NCBI GenBank assembly: GCA_964372275.1
Contig: CAYJRR010000011.1
Coordinates: 9,579-33,442 of the forward strand
Source: CAYJRR01 sp964372275 [NCBI: uncultured bacterium]
Lineage (GTDB): Bacteria; CAYJRR01
Direction: 5' to 3'
Length of the DNA stretch: 23,864 nt
Shown one piece after another: positions 1 through 8,883 of this stretch (positions are counted from its first letter, which is position 1; each line of letters starts with the position of its first letter). The position numbers were made by a program, and so were the translations under genes. The notes under the pieces were generated by a model, which worked only from the letters and a program-made list of their open reading frames with translations, was not told the origin of the DNA and did not search any database.

Positions 1-73
1 TATTGTGACGGCGAACACGGTTATCTACACGACATATACCACACTCTTCCCCTCCCCCCCGCTCTTCCCATCC
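1..73 (+). other. Residual Illumina P5 / Read-1 adapter at contig start
   Basis: This is not genomic DNA. Positions 8-30 match the inner part of the Illumina P5 flow-cell sequence (19 of 23 bases, no gaps). Positions 31-40 occupy the place of a 10-nt i5 index. Positions 41-73 match the TruSeq Read-1 primer site (26 of 33 bases, no gaps), beginning ACACTCTT and containing GCTCTTCC. The order P5, index, read primer and the exact spacing rule out chance. All mismatches are substitutions, mostly to C, as expected at a low-quality read end. Genomic sequence therefore begins at about position 74, and the window's left edge is a contig end. Confidence 0.93.
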
Positions 74-89
74 CCCCGCACCACCACTG

Positions 90-1148
90 ATGCCGCCGAG
101 ATCGGCGGCACCGCGAGTCGAGGTCGTTTCGAGCGTGCGACGCGCCGTCGTCGCGCGAGGGCTCCTGCCCGACGGCGTCGCGGCCGTGGTCGCCGTCTCG
201 GGCGGCATCGACTCGTGCGTGCTGCTCGACATCCTTGCGCGGCTCGCGGCGCGCCGTCGCTGGCGGCTGGCGGTCGCGCATCTCGACCACGGACTGCGTG
301 GCGCGGCGGCGAGGGCGGACGCCGCCTTCGTCCGGCGGCTGGCCGAACGGCACGGGCTTCCGTTCCACGGAGGCCGGGCCGACGTGCGGGGGCGCGCGCG
401 GCGCGATCGGGACGGCCTGTCGGCGGCGGCGCGCGAGGAGCGATACGCGTTCTTGACCTCGGTGGCCCGGAAGGAGGGGGCGGCCTGCGTGGCGACCGGC
501 CACACCGCGAGCGACCAGGCGGAGACCGTCCTCCTGCGGCTGCTGCGCGGAACCGGCATCGCCGGTCTTGGCGGGATCCCATGGCGACGGCGGCTCGCGA
601 CGGGGATCGAGGTCGTCCGACCGATGCTTGGGCTGACGCGGGACGACGTGCAGGCGCACGCGGAGAGGTTCGGCCTGGTCTGGCGGAACGACGACTCCAA
701 CCGGTCGCCGGCCCGACTCCGGAACCGCGTTCGTCACGAGCTGATGCCGCGGCTTCGCCAGATCGAGCCCCAGGCGGAGCGGCTGCTGGCCCGGGCGGCG
801 GCACAGGCGGCCGAGGCGGAGCGCATCGTGCGCCGTGCCGCACGGCGCGCCTGGAAACGCGCGACCGCCGCGGACGCCTGTGCGGGGCGGTCGCCGGACG
901 GCGAGGCGCGGGCCTCGACGGGGGTCGCCGCGATCCGGCGGCTCTCGCGGCCGGCGCTGCTCGCCATGCCACCCGAGGTCGCGGCCCTGTGCCTGCGGCG
1001 AGCCCTGGCCGACGTGCGAGGGGCCGTCCCTTCGACGGTGCAGGTGGAGGCCGCGCTGGAGCTCCTCCGGCGTGGGCGGGGCGGCGCCCAGGTCGAGCGG
1101 GCGGCGGTCTCGATCGTCGGCGACACGATTCTCGTCGGACCGGCGTAG
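90..1148 (+). CDS. tilS: tRNA(Ile)-lysidine synthetase TilS
   Basis: TilS ligates lysine to C34 of tRNA-Ile(CAU) using ATP, switching its decoding from AUG to AUA; it acts in the cytoplasm. The N-type ATP-pyrophosphatase P-loop SGGIDS lies at about residues 37-42. The family motifs HLDHGLRG (about residues 64-71), a [23 protein letters not shown] segment and NDDSN follow. The protein is 352 aa: longer than minimal forms (~310 aa) but short of the ~430 aa E. coli enzyme, so the C-terminal accessory domain is reduced. The ATG is only 16 bases after the adapter, so no ribosome binding site can be judged. The length of sequence before the P-loop argues that the N-terminus is essentially complete, although a slightly earlier start could be missing. 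ftsH follows after 76 bases. Confidence 0.9.
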   Translation: MPPRSAAPRVEVVSSVRRAVVARGLLPDGVAAVVAVSGGIDSCVLLDILARLAARRRWRLAVAHLDHGLRGAAARADAAFVRRLAERHGLPFHGGRADVRGRARRDRDGLSAAAREERYAFLTSVARKEGAACVATGHTASDQAETVLLRLLRGTGIAGLGGIPWRRRLATGIEVVRPMLGLTRDDVQAHAERFGLVWRNDDSNRSPARLRNRVRHELMPRLRQIEPQAERLLARAAAQAAEAERIVRRAARRAWKRATAADACAGRSPDGEARASTGVAAIRRLSRPALLAMPPEVAALCLRRALADVRGAVPSTVQVEAALELLRRGRGGAQVERAAVSIVGDTILVGPA

Positions 1149-1159
1149 TCCGCCTCCGG

Positions 1160-1188
1160 TTGTTCCTCGTTTATACTTTTGCTATCGG
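1160..1188 (+). promoter_or_regulatory. Candidate sigma70-type promoter for ftsH
   Basis: An AT-rich island interrupts the GC-rich background between tilS and ftsH. TTGTTC (1160-1165) and TATCGG (1183-1188) are 17 nt apart, and TG one base upstream of the second hexamer gives an extended -10 form. TATACT at 1172-1177 is an alternative -10 without a good -35. Either would leave a leader of roughly 30-45 nt before the ftsH start. The matches to consensus are only partial. Confidence 0.4.
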
Positions 1189-1224
1189 TGCCGGAAGCGC
1201 CGCCTTCACCGGCTTGGAGACCCC

Positions 1225-3138
<1,914 letters not shown>

Positions 3139-3196
3139 GCCGCAGCCGAACGATCGTTCCGTTCGTCGTTCGCGTCGGGCGTCGACCGGTGGATGT

Positions 3197-3219
3197 GACC
3201 GGCCGCTCGCGGCCCGGTC
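3197..3219 (+). terminator. Hairpin downstream of ftsH, possible terminator
   Basis: GACCGGCCG and CGGCCCGGTC can pair around a CTCG loop with one bulged base, giving a stable GC stem 58 nt after the ftsH stop. The following bases are GCTGAAGTTTCC, so there is no real U-tract. Intrinsic termination is plausible but unproven. A separate 12-bp palindrome, GAACGATCGTTC, lies just upstream at 3148-3159. Confidence 0.35.
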
Positions 3220-3295
3220 GCTGAAGTTTCCACCCGCTGCTTCAAAGGCCTCCCGATTCAAGCCGTTACGCCGGGCATCGGGCTTGCTCCGTACA

Positions 3296-3312
3296 CCGAT
3301 CGTGATGATCGG
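3296..3312 (+). promoter_or_regulatory. Small hairpin next to the ribosome binding site of the 3325 gene
   Basis: CCGATC (3296-3301) and GATCGG (3307-3312) form a perfect 6-bp inverted repeat with loop GTGAT. Its right arm touches the purine-rich GGGGAGGG ribosome binding site beginning at 3311. It could modulate translation initiation, but the repeat is short enough to be chance in GC-rich DNA. Confidence 0.25.
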
Positions 3313-3324
3313 GGGAGGGACGAC

Positions 3325-3873
3325 ATGATCGCGCGATCGAGGTCAGACGCTGCATCGGGCCGGCTGTTTCTGCTGTCCGTGGCCGTGTTGGCGCTGCTTG
3401 GCGGCCCCGCGGCACGCGCCGAGCTGTCGATCCCGAACACGCGAAGCCCGTCGGTGACCGAAGACGACGTTCTCTTCGCGGTTCGCGCGATTCAACGGCA
3501 CGAGAAGCTCGACCGCCGGGCGTGCACCGCGATCCTCGCATCGGGGGCGTTCGGAACGTTCCTCGTCGGCGCGGGGCTGCTCGGCGCGTGGCCGGTGGTT
3601 CCGTTGGCGGCCGTCGGCATGGGGTCCAACTCGATCCTGGCCGTCTGGACCTCGCGGCAACAGGGAAACGTGGAGAGGGCCGTCGAGGCGTTCGAGACGG
3701 TCCGCGGCCGGGGTGTCGCCGACGGAGCGTTCGCGGAAGCCCACCGTCGCCTTGGGAGGACGCGCGGCAGCAACGTCCGCCGGTCGGCCGCGACCCACGG
3801 CGGGCCGTCTTCTTCTGCCGTGTCGAACGGCGCTGCCGGTGGATCGGTCGCCGGAGCCGGCGTCCGCCGGTAG
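3325..3873 (+). CDS. Exported protein of unknown function with central hydrophobic segment
   Basis: I do not recognise this 182-aa protein. Residues 1-32 look like a cleavable signal peptide: positively charged N-terminus, a leucine/valine core, and likely cleavage after ARA. A hydrophilic stretch follows (about 33-65), containing two cysteines' worth of no recognisable motif and one Cys near residue 66. A glycine- and alanine-rich hydrophobic segment (about 69-105) could form one hairpin or two membrane helices. The tail is basic, then low in complexity (Ser, Gly, Ala). The ATG is supported by GGGGAGGG a few bases upstream, one of the best ribosome binding sites in the window. It lies between ftsH and folP with gaps of 186 and 54 nt and is probably its own transcription unit. 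An envelope location is inferred; no function is proposed. Confidence 0.65.
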   Translation: MIARSRSDAASGRLFLLSVAVLALLGGPAARAELSIPNTRSPSVTEDDVLFAVRAIQRHEKLDRRACTAILASGAFGTFLVGAGLLGAWPVVPLAAVGMGSNSILAVWTSRQQGNVERAVEAFETVRGRGVADGAFAEAHRRLGRTRGSNVRRSAATHGGPSSSAVSNGAAGGSVAGAGVRR

Positions 3874-3927
3874 CCGGTCCCGACCGCCGTTTCCTTCCCC
3901 GCCCACGCGCGCTAGTCTGCTCCGCCG

Positions 3928-4752
3928 ATGCTCCCCCGCTGGAACGCGCTCCCACGTCCGTTGGTCATGGGGGTCCTGAACGTCACCCCCGACAGCTTCT
4001 CGGACGGGGGGGCCTTCTCCTCCCCGGTTGCCGCGATCGAGCGCGCGCGTCAGATGGTCGAGGAAGGGGCCGACCTGATCGACGTCGGGGGGGAGTCGAC
4101 CCGGCCCGGCTCGGATCCGGTCTCGGCGGAGGAGGAGTGCCGGCGCGTGCTGCCGGTCGTGGAGGCGCTCGCCGGACGCATCGGCGTGCCGATCTCGATC
4201 GACACCTACAAGGCCGAGGTGGCGGCCGCCGCCGTCGCGATGGGGGCCGAGATCGTCAACGACGTCTCCGGGGGCGGACTCGATCCCGAGATGCTTCCCC
4301 TTTTGGCGGAGACAGATAAAACCATTATTATCGGACATTTGCGAGGAACTCCTAAAGCGATGCTGGAGGCCTCGCCGTATGCCGACGTCGTCGCGGAGGT
4401 GGCCGACGAGCTCGAGGCCGCTGCGGCCCGCGCCGAGGAGGCGGGGGTCGCCGCGGCCCGGATCCTGGTCGATCCGGGGATCGGGTTCGGAAAGCGCCTC
4501 CCACAAAACTTGTCGTTGCTGAAGCACCTCCCCGAGCTGGTCGCCCGCGGCCGCCCGGTGGTGATCGGGACCAGCCGCAAGCGCTTCCTGGGGGAGCTGC
4601 TCGACGGCGCGCCGCCACACGACCGACTCGAGGGGACGGCGGCGACCACCGCCCTGGCGGTCGCGGCGGGGGTGGCGGTGGTCCGGGTGCACGACGTGCG
4701 GGCGATGGCGCGCGTGGTGCGGGTCGCGGCGGCGGTCGCCGGCGCATCCTGA
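3928..4752 (+). CDS. folP: Dihydropteroate synthase
   Basis: FolP condenses 6-hydroxymethyl-7,8-dihydropterin diphosphate with p-aminobenzoate to form dihydropteroate in folate synthesis; it is the sulfonamide target. The product is 274 aa, the usual length for a TIM-barrel DHPS. Both family signatures are clear: MGVLNVTPDSFSDGG at 14-28 and GGESTRPG at 54-61. IDTYK, NDVSGG, DPGIGFGK and GTSRKRFLG follow in order. The ATG at 3928 has no ribosome binding site but a -10-like TAGTCT (3913-3918) lies nine bases upstream, suggesting a very short leader. ATG 3967 begins the first signature and is less likely. Bases 4301-4360 are only about 42% GC and use codons rare elsewhere here (AAA, ATT, CCT, CAT), although the protein there looks normal. 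Confidence 0.95.
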   Translation: MLPRWNALPRPLVMGVLNVTPDSFSDGGAFSSPVAAIERARQMVEEGADLIDVGGESTRPGSDPVSAEEECRRVLPVVEALAGRIGVPISIDTYKAEVAAAAVAMGAEIVNDVSGGGLDPEMLPLLAETDKTIIIGHLRGTPKAMLEASPYADVVAEVADELEAAAARAEEAGVAAARILVDPGIGFGKRLPQNLSLLKHLPELVARGRPVVIGTSRKRFLGELLDGAPPHDRLEGTAATTALAVAAGVAVVRVHDVRAMARVVRVAAAVAGAS

Positions 4753-4809
4753 CCGACCTCGTTCGATTTCATCTACGAGGCGGGGCGGTTCCCTCCGATA
4801 CTAGTACGG

Positions 4810-5592
4810 ATGGCGAACGGCGATGCGTGGGCAGCGCTGATCGACGTGGCGATCGTCGCCTTCCTCGTCTACCGCGTGCTGTTGGTCATCAAGGACACCC
4901 GCGCGTTCCAGATGCTGGTGGGCCTCCTGATCGTCACGCTCGCCTACGTGGTGAGCCCGTTCTTCAAGCTGTTCACCCTGCACTGGATCCTCTCCAAGTT
5001 CCTCTCCCCGTTCATCCTGGTGATCATCATCCTGTTCCAGGACGACATCCGCCGAGGCCTCGCGCGCGTCGGCAAGAGCCCGTTCCTCGGCGGGATCAAG
5101 CGAGCGGCCCAGTCGGAGGCGCTCGAGGAACTGGCGCGTGCGTGCGAGTCGCTGGCCAAGAAGAAGATCGGCGCGCTCCTCGTCGTCGAGCGCGACGTCC
5201 GCCTGTCCGAGTACCTGCTGGAGAGCGGCGTGCCGCTCGACGCGAAGGTCTCGGGCGAGCTGTTGACCAGCATCTTCCTCCCGACGTCGGTGATCCACGA
5301 CGGCGCGGTGGTCGTCTCCCGGGACCGCATCGTGGCGGCCGGGGTGATCCTCCCGTTGACGAGGGACCCTTCGATCTCGCGCGCGCTGGGAACGCGTCAC
5401 CGCGCCGCGATCGGGATCACCGAGCATACCGACGCCGTGGCGCTGGTGGTCAGTGAGGAGGAGGGGAGCGTCTCGCTGGTCTCCGGCGGGCGGATCTTCC
5501 GCGATCTCGAGGGCGCGGCGCTGCGGGAGGCGCTCGATCGGGCGTTCGGCACCGAGCTCGTGCCGGCGCCGCTCGCAACGGAGGTGGCGTGA
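4810..5592 (+). CDS. cdaA: Diadenylate cyclase CdaA (c-di-AMP synthase)
   Basis: CdaA makes the second messenger c-di-AMP from two ATP at the inner membrane. The 260-aa protein has three predicted N-terminal membrane helices (about 10-28, 33-50, 60-77), a short linker, and a DAC domain. The catalytic DGA is at 164-166 and RHR at 196-198, both intact. The ATG at 4810 directly follows GATACTAGTAC (4797-4807), which resembles a -10 element, so the transcript may be nearly leaderless. No convincing -35 is present. The stop overlaps the GTG of cdaR by four bases. The cdaA-cdaR-glmM order is the widely conserved c-di-AMP / cell-wall precursor module. Confidence 0.95.
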   Translation: MANGDAWAALIDVAIVAFLVYRVLLVIKDTRAFQMLVGLLIVTLAYVVSPFFKLFTLHWILSKFLSPFILVIIILFQDDIRRGLARVGKSPFLGGIKRAAQSEALEELARACESLAKKKIGALLVVERDVRLSEYLLESGVPLDAKVSGELLTSIFLPTSVIHDGAVVVSRDRIVAAGVILPLTRDPSISRALGTRHRAAIGITEHTDAVALVVSEEEGSVSLVSGGRIFRDLEGAALREALDRAFGTELVPAPLATEVA

Positions 5593-6302
5593 CGCGGGCC
5601 CGCCACGCGCGGCGCGGCCTGTTCGAGAACCTCCCGTACAAGGTTCTCTCGCTGCTGATCGCGCTCGCGATGTGGTTCACGGTGCGCGACGAACGGATGT
5701 CGTCGTCGGTCGCGTTCACGCTCGAGGTGCAGACCCTTCCGGAAGTAGCGGTGAGCGACGACGAGATCCCCGAGCTTCGGGTCTCGGTCTTCGGAACGCG
5801 CGCGGCGCTGACGCGCCTGGGCCATCAAACGCTCCATCACACGGTGCACGTGCGCCGGAAGGAGCCCGGCTTGGTGATGATCCGGATCGATCCGGCCGAC
5901 CTCACGCTTCCGCCCGGCGTCGACGCCACGTCGGTCACCCCGTCCTCGCTGCAGGTCCGGATCGAGCCGAGGAGCGCGCGACGCGTCCCGGTTCACGTGC
6001 GGTTGGTCGAGGAGGAGCCGGGGACACGCGTGCGGCGGGTGACGGTCGTCCCCGACCGGGTGCGGATCTCCGGCCCCGCGAGCCTGATCGCGGCCACCGA
6101 GTCGGTCTGGACCGAAGCGGTCCCCGTTCCGGCGGCCGGGAGTCCGGCATCGTCCGGCACCTACTCAATCGCCCTGCCGCACCGGCAGTTGCGGGTCGAG
6201 GAAGGGGCCTCGGTGAGCGTTACGGTGGAGCTCGAAGAGCCGTCCTCCGCCACGCGTACCGAGGTCGCGCCGCCGTCGTCCGACGGCCCGCGGATCCAGT
6301 AG
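5589..6302 (+). CDS. cdaR: YbbR-domain regulator of the diadenylate cyclase
   Basis: This is the membrane-anchored extracytoplasmic YbbR protein that partners CdaA and modulates its activity in Firmicutes; here the role is inferred by family and position. The 237-aa product starts with a basic N-terminus and one membrane helix (about 18-31, around LSLLIALAMWF). At least two beta-rich YbbR-type repeats follow (about 38-125 and 126-215). The end is a low-complexity Ser/Pro/Glu tail. GTG 5589 is chosen because it overlaps the cdaA stop (GTGA), which indicates translational coupling. The protein is shorter than the four-repeat Bacillus CdaR, as is usual for Gram-negative versions. Confidence 0.88.
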   Translation: MTRARHARRGLFENLPYKVLSLLIALAMWFTVRDERMSSSVAFTLEVQTLPEVAVSDDEIPELRVSVFGTRAALTRLGHQTLHHTVHVRRKEPGLVMIRIDPADLTLPPGVDATSVTPSSLQVRIEPRSARRVPVHVRLVEEEPGTRVRRVTVVPDRVRISGPASLIAATESVWTEAVPVPAAGSPASSGTYSIALPHRQLRVEEGASVSVTVELEEPSSATRTEVAPPSSDGPRIQ

Positions 6303-6320
6303 TTGCGGGATTCCGACTCC

Positions 6321-6349
6321 TTGACGCGCGCGGGCCCGGCGTCTAGTAC
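6321..6349 (+). promoter_or_regulatory. Candidate sigma70-type promoter for glmM
   Basis: TTGACG (6321-6326) and TAGTAC (6344-6349) are separated by exactly 17 nt, in the gap between cdaR and glmM. The predicted start of transcription is about ten bases before the glmM ATG at 6366, so the leader would be very short. The -35 matches consensus at five of six positions, the -10 at three. Confidence 0.55.
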
Positions 6350-6365
6350 TCCGGCAGCCCTTCCG

Positions 6366-7784
6366 ATGAAGAACGGTACCCCCACCGCCAAGGTCGAAAA
6401 GCCGGCGAGCCCCGCGCGCAAACTGTTCGGTACCGACGGCGTCCGCGGCGTCGCGAACGTCTATCCGATGACGGCGGAGATGGCCCTGTCGTTGGGCCGC
6501 GCCGCCGCCTATCGGTTCGGCTCCCGGTCGGAGGGGGAGATCGGTCACCGCCCGCGGATCCTGATCGGCAAGGACACGCGCCTGTCGGGCTACATGATCG
6601 AGTCGGGTCTCGTGGCCGGGATCTGCTCGATGGGGGTCGACAGCCTGATCGTGGGGCCGATGCCGACCCCCGCCATCGCCTACCTCACCAGCTCGATGCG
6701 CTGCGACGCGGGGATCGTGATCTCCGCCTCCCACAACCCGTTCCAGGACAACGGCATCAAGTTCTTCGCGCGCGACGGGTTCAAGCTTCCCGACGAGACC
6801 GAGGCGCAGATCGAAGAGCTGATCTTCTCCAACCGCATCGATGCGCTGCGGCCCACCGCCGACAAGGTGGGGAAGGCCTATCGCATCGACGACGCCTTGG
6901 GGCGCTACATCTCCTATCTCAAGGAGACGTTCCCCAAGGGGCGAACCCTGGACGGCCTCCGCCTCGTGCTCGATTGCGCGCACGGCGCCGCCTACAAGTG
7001 CGCGCCGGCCGTCTTCCAGGAGCTCGGCGCCAAGGTCTTCACGCTCGGCGTCGCCCCCAACGGCGAGAACATCAACGCGGAGGTCGGCGCGCTCTACCCC
7101 CAGGCGTTGCAGCAGGCGGTGGTCGAGCATGGGGCGCACCTGGGGATCGGGCTCGACGGAGACGCCGACCGCGTCGTCTTCGTCGACGAGCGGGGGCGGC
7201 TGGTCGACGGCGATCCGGTGATGGCGATCATCGGCGCCGAGTGGATCCGCAAGCGCAAGCTCCGCAAGCGGACGGTGGTCACCACGGTGATGAGCAACCT
7301 GGGGCTCGACCTGGCTCTCGCGAAGAAGGGCGGCCGGGTGGTGCGGACCGCGGTCGGCGACCGCTACGTGGTGGAGGAGATGCGCCGCCACGACTACAAC
7401 TTCGGCGGCGAGCAGTCGGGGCACCTGATCTGCCTCGACCACGCCACCACCGGCGACGGCGTGGTGGCGGCGCTGCAGATCCTGGCGATCCTGGGGGAGA
7501 AGGGGCGGCCGCTGTCGGAGCTCGCGTCGCAGTCGATGGAGAAGCTGCCGCAGCTCCTGGTCAACGTGCGCACCCACGAACGCAAGGAGCTGTCGAAGCT
7601 TCCCTCCGTGCAGTTGGCGATCCTCGCCGGCGAGAAGCAGCTCAAGGGGAAAGGGCGCGTCTTCGTGCGCTGGTCGGGAACGGAGAATCTCTGCCGCGTG
7701 CTGGTGGAGGGTCCGAACGAAGAGCAGGTGCGCAGAATCTCGGAGAACGTCGTGCAGGAGATCCGCCGCGCCATCGGCGCATGA
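6366..7784 (+). CDS. glmM: Phosphoglucosamine mutase
   Basis: GlmM interconverts glucosamine-6-phosphate and glucosamine-1-phosphate for UDP-GlcNAc, feeding peptidoglycan and lipopolysaccharide synthesis. The 472-aa protein has the expected four-domain motifs: [10 protein letters not shown] (20-29), the phosphoserine loop SASHNP with active Ser122, the Mg2+ loop DGDAD (264-268), the sugar-binding GGEQSGH (347-353) and a C-terminal phosphate-binding [11 protein letters not shown]. It carries about 19 extra residues before the conserved N-terminus. The ATG at 6366 follows the candidate promoter closely. The 63-nt extension upstream of it stays open but would run through that promoter, so it is rejected. 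In other bacteria CdaA and CdaR bind or regulate GlmM, which the adjacency here supports. Confidence 0.96.
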   Translation: MKNGTPTAKVEKPASPARKLFGTDGVRGVANVYPMTAEMALSLGRAAAYRFGSRSEGEIGHRPRILIGKDTRLSGYMIESGLVAGICSMGVDSLIVGPMPTPAIAYLTSSMRCDAGIVISASHNPFQDNGIKFFARDGFKLPDETEAQIEELIFSNRIDALRPTADKVGKAYRIDDALGRYISYLKETFPKGRTLDGLRLVLDCAHGAAYKCAPAVFQELGAKVFTLGVAPNGENINAEVGALYPQALQQAVVEHGAHLGIGLDGDADRVVFVDERGRLVDGDPVMAIIGAEWIRKRKLRKRTVVTTVMSNLGLDLALAKKGGRVVRTAVGDRYVVEEMRRHDYNFGGEQSGHLICLDHATTGDGVVAALQILAILGEKGRPLSELASQSMEKLPQLLVNVRTHERKELSKLPSVQLAILAGEKQLKGKGRVFVRWSGTENLCRVLVEGPNEEQVRRISENVVQEIRRAIGA

Positions 7785-7811
7785 CCGATCCGAACGGAGC
7801 CGGGGGCGGGG

Positions 7812-7840
7812 CTGACGCGATCGGCAGGCCGTGGTAAGAC
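7812..7840 (+). promoter_or_regulatory. Candidate sigma70-type promoter for pdxJ
   Basis: CTGACG (7812-7817) and TAAGAC (7835-7840) are exactly 17 nt apart, with the pdxJ ATG eight bases after the second hexamer. The layout copies that before glmM (TTGACG, 17 nt, TAGTAC). It implies a leader of only one or a few bases. Confidence 0.45.
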
Positions 7841-7848
7841 GCCGTTCG

Positions 7849-8574
7849 ATGGCGCGCCTGCACGTCAACGTCGATCACGTGGCCACGCTGCGGCAGGCGC
7901 GGAAGGTCGGATACCCCGATCCGGTCGCGGCGGCGGCGGTCGCCGAGCTCGCCGGGGCGGCGGGGATCACGGTCCACCTCCGAGGCGACCGGCGGCACAT
8001 CCAGGAGCGGGATCTCCGGATCCTGCGCGAGACGGTGCGCGGTACGCTCAACGTCGAGATGGCGACGACGCCGGAGATGACGCGCATCGCGCTCAACCTG
8101 AAGCCGCACGTCGTCACCTTCGTGCCGGAGCGTCCCGACGAACTGACGACCGAAGGGGGGCTCGAGGTCTCCTACAACCGGGACGCGATCGCCAAGCACG
8201 TCGGCCTCTTGAAGGAGGCCGGGATCCACGTCTCGCTCTTCGTCGACCCCGACCTCGACCAGGTGCGCGCGGCGCACAAGGTCGACGCCGATCAGGTGGA
8301 GATCAACACCGCCAAGTACTGCGAGGCGTTCGAGGCGCACGATCGCGAGCGGCTCGGATCGGAGATGGAGAAGATCGTCAATGCCGCCAAGACCGGATTC
8401 AAGCTGGGGATGTCGGTCGCCGCGGGGCACGGGCTCCACTACCAGAACGTGCAGGCGCTCTCGGAGATCGCCGAGATCGAGGAGTACAACATCGGCCATG
8501 CGGTGATCGCGCGCGCCGTCCTGGTCGGGATCGACCGCGCCGTCCGCGAGATGGTCGAGCTGTTGCGGGTCTAG
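7849..8574 (+). CDS. pdxJ: Pyridoxine 5'-phosphate synthase
   Basis: PdxJ condenses 3-amino-2-oxopropyl phosphate with 1-deoxyxylulose 5-phosphate to give pyridoxine 5'-phosphate, the last ring-forming step of the DXP-dependent vitamin B6 route. The 241-aa protein begins with the typical LHVNVDHVATLRQAR (4-18). It has the active-site TVHLRGDRRHIQ loop (His43, Arg45, Arg48, His50), QVEINT, and AAGHGLHYQN with the catalytic C-terminal histidine. ATG 7849 is chosen because the conserved N-terminus starts there; an upstream GTG (7831) would lie inside the candidate promoter. The stop is three bases before the next ATG, so the following gene is probably cotranscribed. Confidence 0.95.
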   Translation: MARLHVNVDHVATLRQARKVGYPDPVAAAAVAELAGAAGITVHLRGDRRHIQERDLRILRETVRGTLNVEMATTPEMTRIALNLKPHVVTFVPERPDELTTEGGLEVSYNRDAIAKHVGLLKEAGIHVSLFVDPDLDQVRAAHKVDADQVEINTAKYCEAFEAHDRERLGSEMEKIVNAAKTGFKLGMSVAAGHGLHYQNVQALSEIAEIEEYNIGHAVIARAVLVGIDRAVREMVELLRV

Positions 8575-8577
8575 CCG

Positions 8578-8883
8578 ATGACGGCGATCGTCCTGGATGT
8601 CGAGCCGATCCCGGAGGGGCCGCGGCGCGGGCGGACCGCGGCGGCCTCGCGCGCGGCGCGGGTCGCGGCGCGGCGCGCGGTGTCACGGGTGCTCGCGCTC
8701 GGCCCCGGCGATGCGCGGCGGTCCGGGGTGGCGATCGAGCTGGACACCCTCGGCCGGCCCGCGGTGCGCCTTCGCGGGCGTGCGGCCGCCGCGGCGCGAC
8801 GGCTCGGGCTCGGGCGGCTCCACCTGAGCCTGACGCACGACGGCGTTGCCGCGGTGGCCTTCGTGGTGGCGGAGCGCGGATGA
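8578..8883 (+). CDS. AcpS-like holo-ACP synthase homologue, shortened and probably degenerate
   Basis: By position (directly after pdxJ) and by its C-terminal half this looks like holo-[acyl-carrier-protein] synthase, which attaches phosphopantetheine to ACP. Residues about 50-100 align well by eye: a GRP segment, GRAAAAARRLG, then HLSLTHDGVAAVAFVVAE, as in AcpS strands near the C-terminus. The N-terminal half does not fit. The protein is 101 aa against ~120-130. The GTDIVEI-type start is reduced to LDVEPI (Asp7 may be the metal ligand). The helix carrying the Mg2+-binding Glu (normally within AKEA or VKEA) reads ARRAVSR, so the glutamate is missing. Upstream extension is blocked by the pdxJ stop. 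It may be inactive, non-canonical, or another small protein; a second phosphopantetheinyl transferase would then be needed elsewhere. Confidence 0.6.
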   Translation: MTAIVLDVEPIPEGPRRGRTAAASRAARVAARRAVSRVLALGPGDARRSGVAIELDTLGRPAVRLRGRAAAAARRLGLGRLHLSLTHDGVAAVAFVVAERG

